Positions 27,558-36,664 of a DNA stretch of 64,000 nucleotides are shown piece after piece. This DNA comes from Sphingomonas sp. LY54 (GTDB lineage Bacteria; Pseudomonadota; Alphaproteobacteria; Sphingomonadales; Sphingomonadaceae), in contig NZ_CP141588.1 in NCBI RefSeq assembly GCF_035594035.1, positions 1,881,501-1,945,500 on the forward strand, read 5' to 3'. The notes beneath the pieces are model-generated. The model worked only from the letters and a program-made list of their open reading frames with translations. It searched no databases and was not told the origin of the DNA. The translations under genes were made by a program, and so were the position numbers. The stretch's first letter is position 1, and every line of letters begins with the position of its first letter.

Positions 27558-28838
27558 ATGAGCACGATTCTGATCGACCGCCTGACCGAACTCGTAACAT
27601 CCGGTGAGATGTCGCGTGCGGGTCTCGCCCGCGCCGCGGGTCTCCATGCCAATTCGCTGCGCCGGATGGGCGAGGCGGACTGGAACCCCACCGCCGACAC
27701 CTTGCTGAAGCTCGAGAAATTCCTCGCCAGCGGCAGCCGGGGCGTGATGGCAACGCCCGAGCAGATCATCGACGAGGCGCGCAACGGCCGCATGTTCATC
27801 CTCGTCGACGACGACGACCGCGAAAATGAGGGCGATCTCATCATCCCCGCGCAGATGGCGACGCCGGACGCGATCAACTTCATGGCCAAGCACGGCCGCG
27901 GCCTGATCTGCCTGGCCATGTCGAAGCAGCGGGTCGATCAGCTCGGCCTCGGCCTGATGAGCCGGCACAACGGCACGCGGCACGAAACCGCCTTCACCAC
28001 CTCGATCGAGGCGCGGGACGGAGTCACCACCGGTATCTCGGCCGGCGACCGCGCCCGCACCATCGCCGTCGCAATCGACGCGTCGAAGGGGCCGGAGCAT
28101 ATCGTCACGCCCGGCCACGTCTTTCCCCTGGTCGCCAAGGAAGGCGGCGTCCTGATCCGCGCCGGCCACACCGAGGCCGCAGTCGACGTCTCCCGCCTGG
28201 CCGGGCTCAACCCCTCCGGCGTGATCTGCGAGATCATGAAGGAAGACGGGACGATGGCGCGGATGGACGACCTCGTCGTCTTCGCCCAGCTGCATGGCCT
28301 CAAGATCGGCACGATCCGCGACCTCATCGCCTATCGCCTGAAGAAGGACCATCTCGTCGAGCAGACGTCCGAGGCGCAGTTCGAAAGCCACTGGGGCGGC
28401 ACCTGGACTGCCAAGAGCTTCCTCAACAAGGCGTCCGGCACCGAGCAGATCGCCCTCGTCAAGGGCAGGATCGAGCAGGACAAGCCGGTGCTCGTCCGCA
28501 TGCACCAGCTCAGCTTCTTCTCGGACGTGTTCGCCGAGGCCAATGCCCGCAGCGGCCTGCTCGCCGGGGCGATGAAGGCGGTCGCCGAGGAAGGGGCGGG
28601 CATCATCGTCCTGCTCACCCGCTCGACGCCCATCTCCGCGATCCTCGACGCCCATTCCGGCAAGGCCGAGCCCCGGGATATGGAAGAGCTCCGCGATTAT
28701 GGCGGCGGCGCGCAGATTCTGTCGGCGCTCGGCGTCCATGAGATGACCCTGCTCACCAACACCCACCATACCCCGGTCGCGCTCGGCGGCTACGGCCTCA
28801 AGATCGTCGGCGAACGGCCGATCCCGCTGGAGAATTGA
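27558..28838 (+). CDS. ribB: HTH-fused 3,4-dihydroxy-2-butanone-4-phosphate synthase with degenerate GTP cyclohydrolase II domain (RibBX-like)
   Basis: 426 residues in three parts. Residues ~5-58 form an XRE-type helix-turn-helix ([19 protein letters not shown]). Residues ~64-263 are a full RibB domain: [44 protein letters not shown] and [11 protein letters not shown]. Residues ~275-423 align with GTP cyclohydrolase II, but the zinc cysteines are lost (LSFFSDVF where SECLTGD is expected, ARSG where RCDCG is expected). RibB makes the four-carbon unit for lumazine from ribulose-5-phosphate. The C-terminal half should be inactive, as in RibBX proteins, so a working RibA is needed elsewhere. The palindrome upstream suggests DNA binding and autoregulation. 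Confidence 0.9.
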   Translation: MSTILIDRLTELVTSGEMSRAGLARAAGLHANSLRRMGEADWNPTADTLLKLEKFLASGSRGVMATPEQIIDEARNGRMFILVDDDDRENEGDLIIPAQMATPDAINFMAKHGRGLICLAMSKQRVDQLGLGLMSRHNGTRHETAFTTSIEARDGVTTGISAGDRARTIAVAIDASKGPEHIVTPGHVFPLVAKEGGVLIRAGHTEAAVDVSRLAGLNPSGVICEIMKEDGTMARMDDLVVFAQLHGLKIGTIRDLIAYRLKKDHLVEQTSEAQFESHWGGTWTAKSFLNKASGTEQIALVKGRIEQDKPVLVRMHQLSFFSDVFAEANARSGLLAGAMKAVAEEGAGIIVLLTRSTPISAILDAHSGKAEPRDMEELRDYGGGAQILSALGVHEMTLLTNTHHTPVALGGYGLKIVGERPIPLEN

Positions 28839-28840
28839 GA

Positions 28841-29263
28841 ATGGCGAAGCTGCTGATCGTCGAAGCGCGCTTCTACGACCATCTCAACGACCTGCTGATC
28901 GAGGGCGCGCGCACCGCGCTCGAGCAGGCCGGCCACAGCCACGAGACCGTCACCGTCCCCGGCGCGCTCGAGATCCCGGCCGCGATCGCGCTGGCCGCGG
29001 AGAGCGGCCGCTATGACGGCTATGTCGCGCTCGGCGTCGTAATCCGCGGCGAGACCTACCATTTCGAGATCGTCGCCGGCGAGAGCGCGCGCGGCCTGAT
29101 GGCGCTCACCATGGACGGCCTCGCCATCGGCAACGGCATCCTCACCGTCGAGAACGAGGCGCAGGCGCTCACCCGCGCTCGCCGCGACGAGAAGGACAAG
29201 GGCGGCGAGGCAGCCAAGGCCGCGATCGCCCTGATGAAACTGAAGGAGCGCTTCGGCGCCTGA
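28841..29263 (+). CDS. ribH: 6,7-dimethyl-8-ribityllumazine synthase
   Basis: 140 residues from ATG 28841, 2 bases after the ribB-like stop. The lumazine synthase core is complete: [26 protein letters not shown] (catalytic His near 77), and [13 protein letters not shown]. It condenses the ribB product with the ribD-pathway pyrimidine and forms an icosahedral or pentameric shell. nusB, which often follows ribH, is absent; an oppositely oriented flavoenzyme gene is next. Confidence 0.95.
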   Translation: MAKLLIVEARFYDHLNDLLIEGARTALEQAGHSHETVTVPGALEIPAAIALAAESGRYDGYVALGVVIRGETYHFEIVAGESARGLMALTMDGLAIGNGILTVENEAQALTRARRDEKDKGGEAAKAAIALMKLKERFGA

Positions 29264-29266
29264 GCT

Positions 29267-30355
29267 TCAGTCGGGGTCGGTGCCCGACGCCGGATAATCG
29301 ACATAGCCTTCCGGGCCCTGGCTGTACCAGGTCGCCATGTCGTCGGGCGCCAGCTCGGCCCCCTTTGCGATCCGGTCGACCAGGTCCGGGTTGGAAATGA
29401 ACGGCCGGCCGAAGCTGATCGCGTCGGCCGCGCCCTCTTCCAGCGCCGATTCCGCCGCGCCGTGCGTGTAGTCGGAATTGAGCACGAGCGGGCCGGGAAA
29501 CGCCTTGCGGATCAGCGGCGCGATCGGATCGACCTCGCCCTTGCCGAACGTGCCCTCGCGACCCGGCTCGCGCAGCTCGAGGAAGGCGATGCCGATCTCG
29601 GCGAGCGCTTCGGCCGCCGCGGTGAACAGGGGCCCCGGATCGCTGTCGTTGACGCCCTGCGAATCGCCGTTGGGCGAGAGGCGGACGGCGGTACGGTCGG
29701 CGCCGACCACGTCGGTGATCGCACTGGTGACCTGGCGCAGCAGCCGCACCCGATTCTCGATCGAGCCGCCATAATCGTCGTCGCGCAGGTTGGAATTGTC
29801 GCGCAGGAACTGGTCGATGAGATAGCCGTTCGCGGCGTGCAACTGCACTCCGTCGAATCCGGCCATCATCGCGTAGCCGGCGGAACGGGCATAATCGTCG
29901 AGCAGATCGGGGATCTCGTCGAGCGCGAGCGCGCGGGCCTCCTCATAGGGCGCCCGGCCTTCGTAAGTGTGTGCCTTGTAGGGCGCCGTGGTGACCGAGG
30001 CCGAGACCGGCGCCTCCCCGTCCAGAAAGCTGGGATGGACGAGCCGCCCCATATGCCAGAGCTGGCAGAAGATGCGGCCGCCCGCTTCGTGGACCGCGTC
30101 GGTGATCGGCTTCCACGCCTCCATCTGCTCCTGGGTCCAGATGCCCGGCGCGTAGGGCCAGCCCAGGCCCTGCCGGCTGATTCCCGTTCCTTCGGAGATG
30201 ATCAGGCCGGCGCCGGCGCGCTGGGCGTAATAATCGCGCATGATTTCGGTCGGCACATGCTCGCGGGTGGCGCGGGCGCGGGTCATCGGCGCCATCATGA
30301 TGCGGTTGGGGCAGGTAATGGCACCGATCGTGATCGGGTCGAGCAGGCTGGGCAT
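29267..30355 (-). CDS. Old Yellow Enzyme family alkene reductase (NemA-like)
   Basis: 362 residues from the ATG giving MPSLLDP, with AAGGAG 8 bases before. FMN-dependent TIM barrel: APMTRARA at the start, the substrate-binding pair in LHAANGYLIDQF (His-x-x-Asn near 180), DDYGGSIENR, and the C-terminal SFGRPFISNPDL. Enzymes of this family reduce activated C=C bonds or nitro compounds with NAD(P)H. It is convergent with the rib operon (3-base gap) and needs its product as cofactor, though joint regulation is not shown. Confidence 0.92.
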   Translation of the reverse strand: MPSLLDPITIGAITCPNRIMMAPMTRARATREHVPTEIMRDYYAQRAGAGLIISEGTGISRQGLGWPYAPGIWTQEQMEAWKPITDAVHEAGGRIFCQLWHMGRLVHPSFLDGEAPVSASVTTAPYKAHTYEGRAPYEEARALALDEIPDLLDDYARSAGYAMMAGFDGVQLHAANGYLIDQFLRDNSNLRDDDYGGSIENRVRLLRQVTSAITDVVGADRTAVRLSPNGDSQGVNDSDPGPLFTAAAEALAEIGIAFLELREPGREGTFGKGEVDPIAPLIRKAFPGPLVLNSDYTHGAAESALEEGAADAISFGRPFISNPDLVDRIAKGAELAPDDMATWYSQGPEGYVDYPASGTDPD

Positions 30356-30407
30356 CGGCGCTCCTTGACGGACGGGAGCGACCGGTCCTAGCGGGTTGCA
30401 GATTGCA

Positions 30408-31310
30408 ATGCACCAACCTCCATCACCTCCGGCCGCGCACACCGGGCGCTATGCCTTCGCCGCGCTGATCGTCGCGAACCTGTTCCTGGCGCTCGGGCCG
30501 TGGATGGTCCGGCTGACCGATGTGGGGCCGGTCGCCGCGGGCTTCTGGCGCCTCGCTCTGGCGATTCCCTTGCTGCTCTTGCTGGCCCGCTACGGGGGCA
30601 AGGGCCCGGCGGTGCGCTTCCGCCTGTCCTGGGCGATGGCGCTGATGATCGTCATCGGCGGCTTCTTCTTCGCCGCGGATCTCGCTGCCTGGCATTATGG
30701 AATCGTCCGCACCAAGCTCGCCAACGCCACCTTGTTTGGCAATTTCGCGAGCTTCATCTTCGCCTTCTACGGCTTCGTGATGCTGCGCACGCTGCCGCGG
30801 CCGGCGCAGGCCGGAGCGCTTGTCCTCGCCATTGCCGGCACCGCGTTCCTGCTCGGCAACAGCTATGAGCTTAGCCCCAAGAATTTCGCGGGGGACCTGT
30901 TCGCGATCCTCGCCGGCGTCTTCTATTTCTTCTACCTGATCACGATCGATCGCGCGCGCCAGTCGCTGGCGCCGATGCCGGTGCTGGCCCTCTCGACCAT
31001 CGCCGGCACCTTGCCGCTGCTCATTTTTGCCCTGGCGTTGGGCGAGCAGGTCATGCCGCAGGATTGGACGCCGCTCCTCCTGCTTTCGCTCGGCAGCCAG
31101 GTCGTCGGCCAGGGGCTGCTGGTCTACTCGATGGGCTATCTGTCGCCGGTCGTGGTCGGGCTCGGCCTGCTCACCCAGCCGGCGGTCTCGGCTCTGGTCG
31201 GCTGGCTCGCTTACGACGAGCGGCTAGGGACGACCGATCTGGTCGGCGGGCTGATGATCTGCGCCGCTCTGGTGCTGATCCGGCTGCCCGAGCGCGGCCG
31301 TGCCGCCTGA
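30408..31310 (+). CDS. DMT superfamily (EamA) transporter
   Basis: 300 residues with ten predicted membrane helices in two EamA repeats (residues ~15-145 and ~160-295). The second repeat shows GDLFAILAGVFYFFYLI and the last helices LLTQPAVSALVGWLAYDE. A metabolite or amino acid exporter by family; the substrate is unknown. The ATG at 30408 is preferred over a TTG 12 bases earlier. Divergent from the Old Yellow Enzyme gene, with start codons only 52 bases apart. Confidence 0.88.
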   Translation: MHQPPSPPAAHTGRYAFAALIVANLFLALGPWMVRLTDVGPVAAGFWRLALAIPLLLLLARYGGKGPAVRFRLSWAMALMIVIGGFFFAADLAAWHYGIVRTKLANATLFGNFASFIFAFYGFVMLRTLPRPAQAGALVLAIAGTAFLLGNSYELSPKNFAGDLFAILAGVFYFFYLITIDRARQSLAPMPVLALSTIAGTLPLLIFALALGEQVMPQDWTPLLLLSLGSQVVGQGLLVYSMGYLSPVVVGLGLLTQPAVSALVGWLAYDERLGTTDLVGGLMICAALVLIRLPERGRAA

Positions 31311-31360
31311 GCTTGCATCGCTCCCGCGGTGCGCACATCTAGGCGACAGGGAGAGCCGCG

Positions 31361-32020
31361 ATGATTGAACCCCGGGACATGACTCTGGACGAACTGCGGG
31401 CCGCGCTCGCGCCGCTGATCCCCGCCAATGCCGTGTTCGACGGTTGGAGCGACGAGGCCCTCGCCATGGCCGCTTCCCAGCTTGGCGTTCCCGCCGAGCG
31501 GGCGCGCCTGTGCTTCCCCGGCGGCGCCGTCGAGATGATCGACGCCTGGTTCGACGCGGTCGACCGCGCGATGGCCCAGGCCTGGCCGCTGGAGCGAGTC
31601 GCCCGCCTCAAGATCCGCGAGCGCATCCGCGACCTCGTCCTCTACCGCATCGGGGTGGTCAACCCGCACAAGGAAGCGTTGCGCCGCGCGCTCGCCATCC
31701 TCGCATTGCCGCAGAATGCGCTCGCCGGGCCCCGGCTTGCTTGGCGCGCCGCCGACCGGATGTGGCGCATCGCCGGCGATACCGCGACCGACTTCAACCA
31801 TTACAGCAAGCGCGCGATTCTCGCCGGACTCTACGCCGCGACGATGCTCGTCTATCTGGATGACGAGACCGAGGAATTGTCGACGACGCGCGGCTTCCTC
31901 GATCGCCGGATCGACGACGTGATGAAGTTCGAAAAGACCAAGGCGCAGTGGCGCGGCAGCCGCGAGCGCCTGCCAAGCCTCAGCCGCTTCCTCGGGCGGT
32001 TGCGCTACCCCGTCGTATAG
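31361..32020 (+). CDS. COQ9 family ubiquinone biosynthesis protein
   Basis: 219 residues. The COQ9 domain is clear: FDGWSDEALAMAASQLG, FPGGAVEMIDAWF, RIRDLVLYRI, and the C-terminal YSKRAILAGLYAATMLVYLDD...FLDRRIDDVMKFEK. COQ9 binds the lipid quinone intermediate and helps the COQ7-type hydroxylation step. The TAG stop overlaps the GTG of the methyltransferase gene, so the two are coupled. Confidence 0.92.
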   Translation: MIEPRDMTLDELRAALAPLIPANAVFDGWSDEALAMAASQLGVPAERARLCFPGGAVEMIDAWFDAVDRAMAQAWPLERVARLKIRERIRDLVLYRIGVVNPHKEALRRALAILALPQNALAGPRLAWRAADRMWRIAGDTATDFNHYSKRAILAGLYAATMLVYLDDETEELSTTRGFLDRRIDDVMKFEKTKAQWRGSRERLPSLSRFLGRLRYPVV

Positions 32021-32766
32021 TGGTCGCCTTCAAGGACCATTTCTCCAGCCATTCCGCCGATTATGCGGCGCACCGGCCGGCCTATCCGGATGCCCTGGCC
32101 GATTATCTTGCCGGCCTAGCTCCCGATCGGCGGCTGGCGCTCGATTGCGGATGCGGCTCGGGGCAGCTGTCGCGCCTCCTCGGCGATCGGTTCGAACGGG
32201 TCGTCGCCACCGACGCGAGCGCTGCGCAGATCGCGAAGGCCGGGCCGCATCCCCACGTGGAATATCGCGTCGCACCGGCGGAGGAGAGCGGCCTTGCCGC
32301 TGGCAGCGTCGCTCTGGTCACTGCCGCCCAGGCCGCGCACTGGTTCGATCTCGACGCCTATTATGCCGAGGTTCGCCGCGTCGGCCGCTCCGGCGCCGTG
32401 GCCGCGCTGATCAGCTATGGAATGGCCCATATCGCGCCGGAGATCGACCGCGTCGTCGGCCGCCTCCATGACGAGACTCTCGCACCTTTCTGGCCGCCCG
32501 AGCGCCGCCACGTCGAGGACGGCTATCGTTCGCTCGACTTTCCGTTCGACGAGATCAACGCGCCCCGCTTCGCGATCGAGCTGGAATGGCGACTCGCCGG
32601 GATGCTCGCCTATCTCGACACCTGGTCGGCGGTTCGCCGGATGGAGCAAGCGACAGGGCGGGGCCGTTTCGAAGCCTTCGCCGCGGAGCTGAATGCCGCA
32701 TGGGGCGATCCGGCCGTCATCCGGCGTGTCACCTGGCCGCTCGCGCTGCGCGTCGGCCGGCTCTGA
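32020..32766 (+). CDS. Class I SAM-dependent methyltransferase
   Basis: 248 residues from a GTG that overlaps the COQ9 stop. A Rossmann methyltransferase domain: motif I ALDCGCGSGQLS (residues ~38-49), an acidic VVATDAS, and VTAAQAAHWFD. It resembles Trans-aconitate-methyltransferase-like proteins. It could in principle act on a quinone precursor because of its coupling to COQ9, but nothing in the sequence shows that. Confidence 0.82.
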   Translation: MVAFKDHFSSHSADYAAHRPAYPDALADYLAGLAPDRRLALDCGCGSGQLSRLLGDRFERVVATDASAAQIAKAGPHPHVEYRVAPAEESGLAAGSVALVTAAQAAHWFDLDAYYAEVRRVGRSGAVAALISYGMAHIAPEIDRVVGRLHDETLAPFWPPERRHVEDGYRSLDFPFDEINAPRFAIELEWRLAGMLAYLDTWSAVRRMEQATGRGRFEAFAAELNAAWGDPAVIRRVTWPLALRVGRL

Positions 32767-32793
32767 CATTCGCCGCTGGCTTTTCCTTTTCGT

Positions 32794-32814
32794 TATTGAT
32801 AATCACTCGCATCA
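32794..32814. promoter_or_regulatory. Putative Fur box upstream of feoA
   Basis: TTGATAATCACTCGCATC in the 65 bases before feoA resembles the Fur/iron-box core GATAATCAT-type sequence. The surrounding bases are AT-rich (TTTTCCTTTTCG). Position, sequence and the iron-uptake gene behind it agree. Confidence 0.6.
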
Positions 32815-32831
32815 AGAATGATGTGGATGCG

Positions 32832-33080
32832 ATGACCCTGCGCCTCGACCAACTGCCTTTCCGTACTCCCGCGACCGTCACCAGGGTCGAATGGACCTCC
32901 CTGACTCCGATCGAGGCGCGCCGCCTGCGCAATCTCGGCCTCGACGAAGGGGTGTCGATCGAAGCTCTGCACGGCGGGCCGGTGGGCCGCGATCCGCTGG
33001 CAATCCGAATCGGGCGGATGATGGTGGCGATCCGCCGCTCCCACGCCCAGGCAGTCATGGTCGAAGCGACCGCAGCATGA
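32832..33080 (+). CDS. feoA: Ferrous iron transport protein A
   Basis: 82 residues with the SH3-like FeoA fold: RLRNLGLDEGVSIEAL and GDPLAIRIG-type sequence (here RDPLAIRIGRMMVAI). FeoA interacts with FeoB in the cytoplasm. Start ATG at 32832, 18 bases after the putative Fur box. Its stop overlaps the feoB ATG. Confidence 0.9.
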   Translation: MTLRLDQLPFRTPATVTRVEWTSLTPIEARRLRNLGLDEGVSIEALHGGPVGRDPLAIRIGRMMVAIRRSHAQAVMVEATAA

Positions 33081-34930
33081 CCTCCATCCCATTGGTCGCG
33101 GTCGTCGGCAATCCCAATGCCGGCAAGAGCGCCTTGTTCAACATGCTGACCGGCGCCCGCCAGAAGGTCGGCAATTATCCGGGCGTCACGGTCGAGCGCA
33201 AATCGGGCCGGCTCTCCCTCCCCGACGGCCGCCCGGTCGAGCTGGTCGATCTCCCCGGCGCCTACAGTCTCGATCCGTCGAGCCCCGACGAAGAGGTCAC
33301 CCGCGACGTCGTGCTCGGCAAGCAACAGGGCGAGCGGCTGCCCGACGCGTTGCTGCTGGTGCTCGACGCGACCAACCTCGACAACCATCTCCGCTTCGCG
33401 CTGCAGATCATCGCACTCGGCCTGCCGACGGTGATCGCGCTCAATATGGTCGACCTCGCCCGTCGCGACGGGCTCGAGATCGATCCGCAGGCGCTCGAGC
33501 GCGAGCTCGGCGTGCCTGTGGTCGAAACGGTGGCGGTGCGCCGCCGCGGTGGCGACGAGATCAAGGAAGCCCTGAGCGGGGCGGTCGGCACTGCCCGCCG
33601 CGTCCGCGCCGGCGACGGCGCGGAGGAGCGCGACATCGCGGCCCTGCAGCGGCGCGCCCGCGCCATCGCCCGCACCGCGACGGTCGGCGAGACCGGCGCG
33701 CGGCGTTGGACCCACTTCATCGATCATGTCGTGCTCCACCCGCTGGCGGGGCCCCTGATCTTCGCCTCCATCATGTTCCTGATGTTCCAGGCCGTGTTCG
33801 CCTGGTCGGAAGCGCCGATCGGCTGGCTCGAGGATCTGATCGCGTCCAGCCAGGGGCTGGTGGTGGATGCGCTTCCGTCCGGCTTCCTGCGCTCGATGCT
33901 GGTCGACGGCGTGCTCGGCGGTGTCGGCGCGGTGATCGTCTTCCTGCCGCAGATCCTGATCCTGTTCCTGTTCATCCTGCTGCTCGAGGCGACCGGCTAC
34001 ATGGTCCGCGCCGCCTTCCTGATGGATCGGCTGATGGCGCGCGTCGGCCTGTCGGGCCACGCCTTCATTCCGCTTCTCTCCTCCTTCGCCTGCGCGGTTC
34101 CGGGAATCATGGCGACGCGGACGATCGAGGATCCCAAGCACCGCATCACCACCATCCTGATCGCGCCGCTGATGACCTGTTCGGCGCGGCTGCCGGTCTA
34201 TGCCGTGATCATCGGCGCCTTCATCCCGGCGACGAGCGTCGGCTGGGGCGTCGGCCTGCAGGGGTTGGTGTTGTTCGGCCTCTACGCGCTCGGCATCGTC
34301 GGCGCCTTGCTCGCCGCGCTCGTCCTGCGCCGCACCGTTGCCAAAGGCAGCCACCAGGGCTTCATGATGGAGATGCCCAAATATCAGGTGCCGAGCATCC
34401 GCGACGTCGCGATCGGCCTGTGGACGCGCGCGATGATCTTCCTGAAGCGCGCCGGCACGATCATCCTCATCTCGACGATCGTGCTGTGGGCCCTGCTGTC
34501 CTTCCCGCAGCCCAAGCCGGGCGAGACCGCGCTCGACAGCTCGATCGCCGGCAGGATCGCCTCGGTGCTCGAGGTCGGCCTCCGCCCGATCGGCTTCAAT
34601 CACGAAATCGCTTTGGCTTTGGTGCCGGCGATGGCGGCGCGCGAAGTGGCGGTCTCGGCGCTGGCGACGGCTTATTCGATCCAGACCGACGACGAGACCA
34701 AGGCCGAGCAGTCGCTGACCGAGCAGCTGCGCGGACGCTGGTCGCTGCCCACCGCTCTCGCCTTCCTCGCCTGGTTCGTGTTCGCGCCGCAATGTTTATC
34801 CACAGTTGCGGTGACCAGACGCGAAACGAACGGCTGGAAATGGCCGGCCTTCATGCTAGCGTACCTCTTTGCGCTGGCCTACCTGGCCGCAGGCGCGACC
34901 TTCTGGGCGGCCACCGCTCTCGGTCTTTAG
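33077..34930 (+). CDS. feoB: Ferrous iron transport protein B
   Basis: 617 residues. The G domain (1-165) has GNPNAGKS (G1), DLPG (G3) and NMVD (G4). A GDI-like linker precedes the membrane domain with Gate motifs (SFACAVPGIMATRT and LMTCSARLPVY) and at least seven helices. It imports Fe2+ across the inner membrane. It is shorter than E. coli FeoB (773), as in many alphaproteobacteria, and feoC is absent. ATGA overlap with feoA; the TAG stop is part of the ssb ribosome site. Confidence 0.95.
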   Translation: MTSIPLVAVVGNPNAGKSALFNMLTGARQKVGNYPGVTVERKSGRLSLPDGRPVELVDLPGAYSLDPSSPDEEVTRDVVLGKQQGERLPDALLLVLDATNLDNHLRFALQIIALGLPTVIALNMVDLARRDGLEIDPQALERELGVPVVETVAVRRRGGDEIKEALSGAVGTARRVRAGDGAEERDIAALQRRARAIARTATVGETGARRWTHFIDHVVLHPLAGPLIFASIMFLMFQAVFAWSEAPIGWLEDLIASSQGLVVDALPSGFLRSMLVDGVLGGVGAVIVFLPQILILFLFILLLEATGYMVRAAFLMDRLMARVGLSGHAFIPLLSSFACAVPGIMATRTIEDPKHRITTILIAPLMTCSARLPVYAVIIGAFIPATSVGWGVGLQGLVLFGLYALGIVGALLAALVLRRTVAKGSHQGFMMEMPKYQVPSIRDVAIGLWTRAMIFLKRAGTIILISTIVLWALLSFPQPKPGETALDSSIAGRIASVLEVGLRPIGFNHEIALALVPAMAAREVAVSALATAYSIQTDDETKAEQSLTEQLRGRWSLPTALAFLAWFVFAPQCLSTVAVTRRETNGWKWPAFMLAYLFALAYLAAGATFWAATALGL

Positions 34931-34939
34931 GAGAAGTCC

Positions 34940-35467
34940 ATGGCGGGCAGCGTCAATAAAGTCATTCTGGTCGGCAATCTCGGCAACGATCCCGAATCCC
35001 GCTCCTTCGCCAATGGCGGCGAGGTCGTAAACCTGTCGGTCGCGACGACCGAGAGCTGGAAGGACCGCGACGGCAACAAGCAGGAGCGGACCGAGTGGCA
35101 CCGCGTCGTGATCTTCAACGAAAATCTCGGCAAAGTCGCCAAATCCTATCTCCGCAAGGGCTCGAAGGTCTATCTCGAGGGCCAGCTCCAGACCCGCAAG
35201 TGGCAGGACAATAGCGGCCAGGACAAATATTCGACCGAGGTCGTGCTGCAGCGCTTCCGCGGCGAACTCGTCCTGCTCGACAGCCGCGGCGGCGGTGCGG
35301 GCGGCGGCGGTGGCGGCTCCAGTTATGGCGACGATTTCGGCGGCGGCGGCGGTGGCGGCTATGAAAGCGGCGGCTTCGGCGCCGGCAGCAGCGGCGGCCA
35401 GGCGCGTCCGCAGTCCCGCCCGGCGCCGGCGTTCGACAGCGATCTCGACGACGACGTCCCTTTCTAA
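34940..35467 (+). CDS. ssb: Single-stranded DNA-binding protein
   Basis: 175 residues. An OB-fold DNA-binding domain (1-105, [14 protein letters not shown] and [15 protein letters not shown]) is followed by a glycine-rich disordered linker (~113-155) and the acidic interaction tip DDDVPF. It coats ssDNA as a tetramer and recruits repair proteins by the tip. Downstream of feoB by 9 bases with AGGAG; uvrA, its usual neighbour in many genomes, is not here. Confidence 0.96.
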   Translation: MAGSVNKVILVGNLGNDPESRSFANGGEVVNLSVATTESWKDRDGNKQERTEWHRVVIFNENLGKVAKSYLRKGSKVYLEGQLQTRKWQDNSGQDKYSTEVVLQRFRGELVLLDSRGGGAGGGGGGSSYGDDFGGGGGGGYESGGFGAGSSGGQARPQSRPAPAFDSDLDDDVPF

Positions 35468-35496
35468 GAACTGCCTTCTTCGCAATATGAACGGAG

Positions 35497-35530
35497 CGGC
35501 TCTTTCCCCACGGAAGGAGCCGTTTTGTTT
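35497..35530 (+). terminator. Rho-independent terminator after ssb
   Basis: Stem CGGCTCTTTCC / GGAAGGAGCCG (11 bp, one G-T wobble), a four-base loop, then TTTTGTTTT. Confidence 0.88.
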
Positions 35531-35622
35531 TGGCCCTCGGCCGACAACGGACCGAACAAGCTGAAACCATCAATCTTTTCAGGCGCCTGGCCGTTATTTT
35601 GGGGGTCGGAGGCGTCACGATT

Positions 35623-35648
35623 GGAACAGGCGTCAGCGCCCTGCGCTT
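35623..35648 (+). promoter_or_regulatory. EcfG-like general stress promoter of the Mn-catalase gene
   Basis: GGAAC (35623-35627), 16 bases, then CGCTT (35644-35648). The alphaproteobacterial general stress sigma factor EcfG recognises GGAAC-N16/17-CGTT-type sites. It lies about 30 bases upstream of the start codon of a stress enzyme, a plausible distance for a -35/-10 pair. Confidence 0.55.
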
Positions 35649-35677
35649 GTGGGTCAGACCAGCCGAGGAGCGACCCA

Positions 35678-36664
35678 ATGTTCATGCATAACAAGCGCTT
35701 GCAATATACCGTCCGTGTGTCGGAGCCGAACCCGAAGCTCGCGTGCATGCTCCTGGAGCAGTTCGGCGGAGCGGACGGCGAACTGGCCGCGGCTATGCGT
35801 TATTTCACCCAGGGTCTTGCCGAGGAGGATCCGGGCCGCAAGGACATGCTGCTCGACATCGCCACCGAGGAACTGAGCCATCTCGAGGTGATCGGCTCGA
35901 TAGTGACGATGCTGAACAAGGGCGTGCGGGCGCAGCTGAGCGAGCAGCAGATGGCGGAAGCCGACCTGTACCAAATGGTCGGCTCGACCGGCACCAGCGT
36001 CAAGGAGTCGATCCTGTTCGGCGGCGCGCCGGCCCTGATGGACTCGGCCGGCGTCCCGTGGACCGCCGCTTATATCGACAGCCGCGGCGAGCCCACGGTC
36101 GATCTCCGCTCGAACATTGCCGCCGAGAGCCGTGCCAAGATCGTTTATGAGCGTTTGATCGGTATCACCGACGATCCCGGCATCAAGGAGGCTTTGGGCT
36201 TCCTCATGACGCGCGAGATCGCGCACCAGAAGTCCTTCGAGAAGGCGCTCTTCTCGATCGAGAACAATTTCCCTTCCGGCAAGCTGCCCGGCGTGGATCC
36301 CTATACCGACATGTACGTCAACGCTTCCCAGGGCGAGGGCGACATGCAGGGTTCGTGGAACAGCGGGGCGCTTTGGAACCGCGTCGACGACCTCAACGAA
36401 GTGCTTCCCGCGGATGCCGATGGAGACGGAACGGCCAGCGTTACGCTGGGCACCAGCGATGCCGGCGCCATGGCGAAGATGGTGACTCGCCTCAAATCCG
36501 ATCTGTCGGCGGACCCCGTCACCGGATCCGATCTCGGTGCCGGCCCCGGCGCGGGCAAGACGACGAACGGCGACATGGGCGGATCGGCGAGCATCCACGA
36601 GGCGACGCGGGACGCGGAAGCGGTCGCCAAGGCTGAACGCGCGGAGACGACCGATGCGCAATGA
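35678..36664 (+). CDS. Manganese (non-haem) catalase
   Basis: 328 residues from ATG 35678 (GAGGAG ribosome site). The four-helix core carries the expected metal ligands: Glu 35, Glu 65 and His 68 in EELSHLE, Glu 150 in NIAAESRAK, and His 183 in REIAHQKSF, which fit the spacing of the L. plantarum enzyme. It splits H2O2 with a dimanganese centre in the cytoplasm. The last ~90 residues are acidic and low in complexity. An EcfG-like promoter suggests general stress control. A small membrane gene overlaps its 3' end. Confidence 0.92.
   Translation: MFMHNKRLQYTVRVSEPNPKLACMLLEQFGGADGELAAAMRYFTQGLAEEDPGRKDMLLDIATEELSHLEVIGSIVTMLNKGVRAQLSEQQMAEADLYQMVGSTGTSVKESILFGGAPALMDSAGVPWTAAYIDSRGEPTVDLRSNIAAESRAKIVYERLIGITDDPGIKEALGFLMTREIAHQKSFEKALFSIENNFPSGKLPGVDPYTDMYVNASQGEGDMQGSWNSGALWNRVDDLNEVLPADADGDGTASVTLGTSDAGAMAKMVTRLKSDLSADPVTGSDLGAGPGAGKTTNGDMGGSASIHEATRDAEAVAKAERAETTDAQ

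Noticed and set aside
32729..34792. A 687-codon minus-strand open frame opposite feoA-feoB
   Set aside because: Low-complexity, charged composition; the plus strand has unmistakable FeoA and FeoB.
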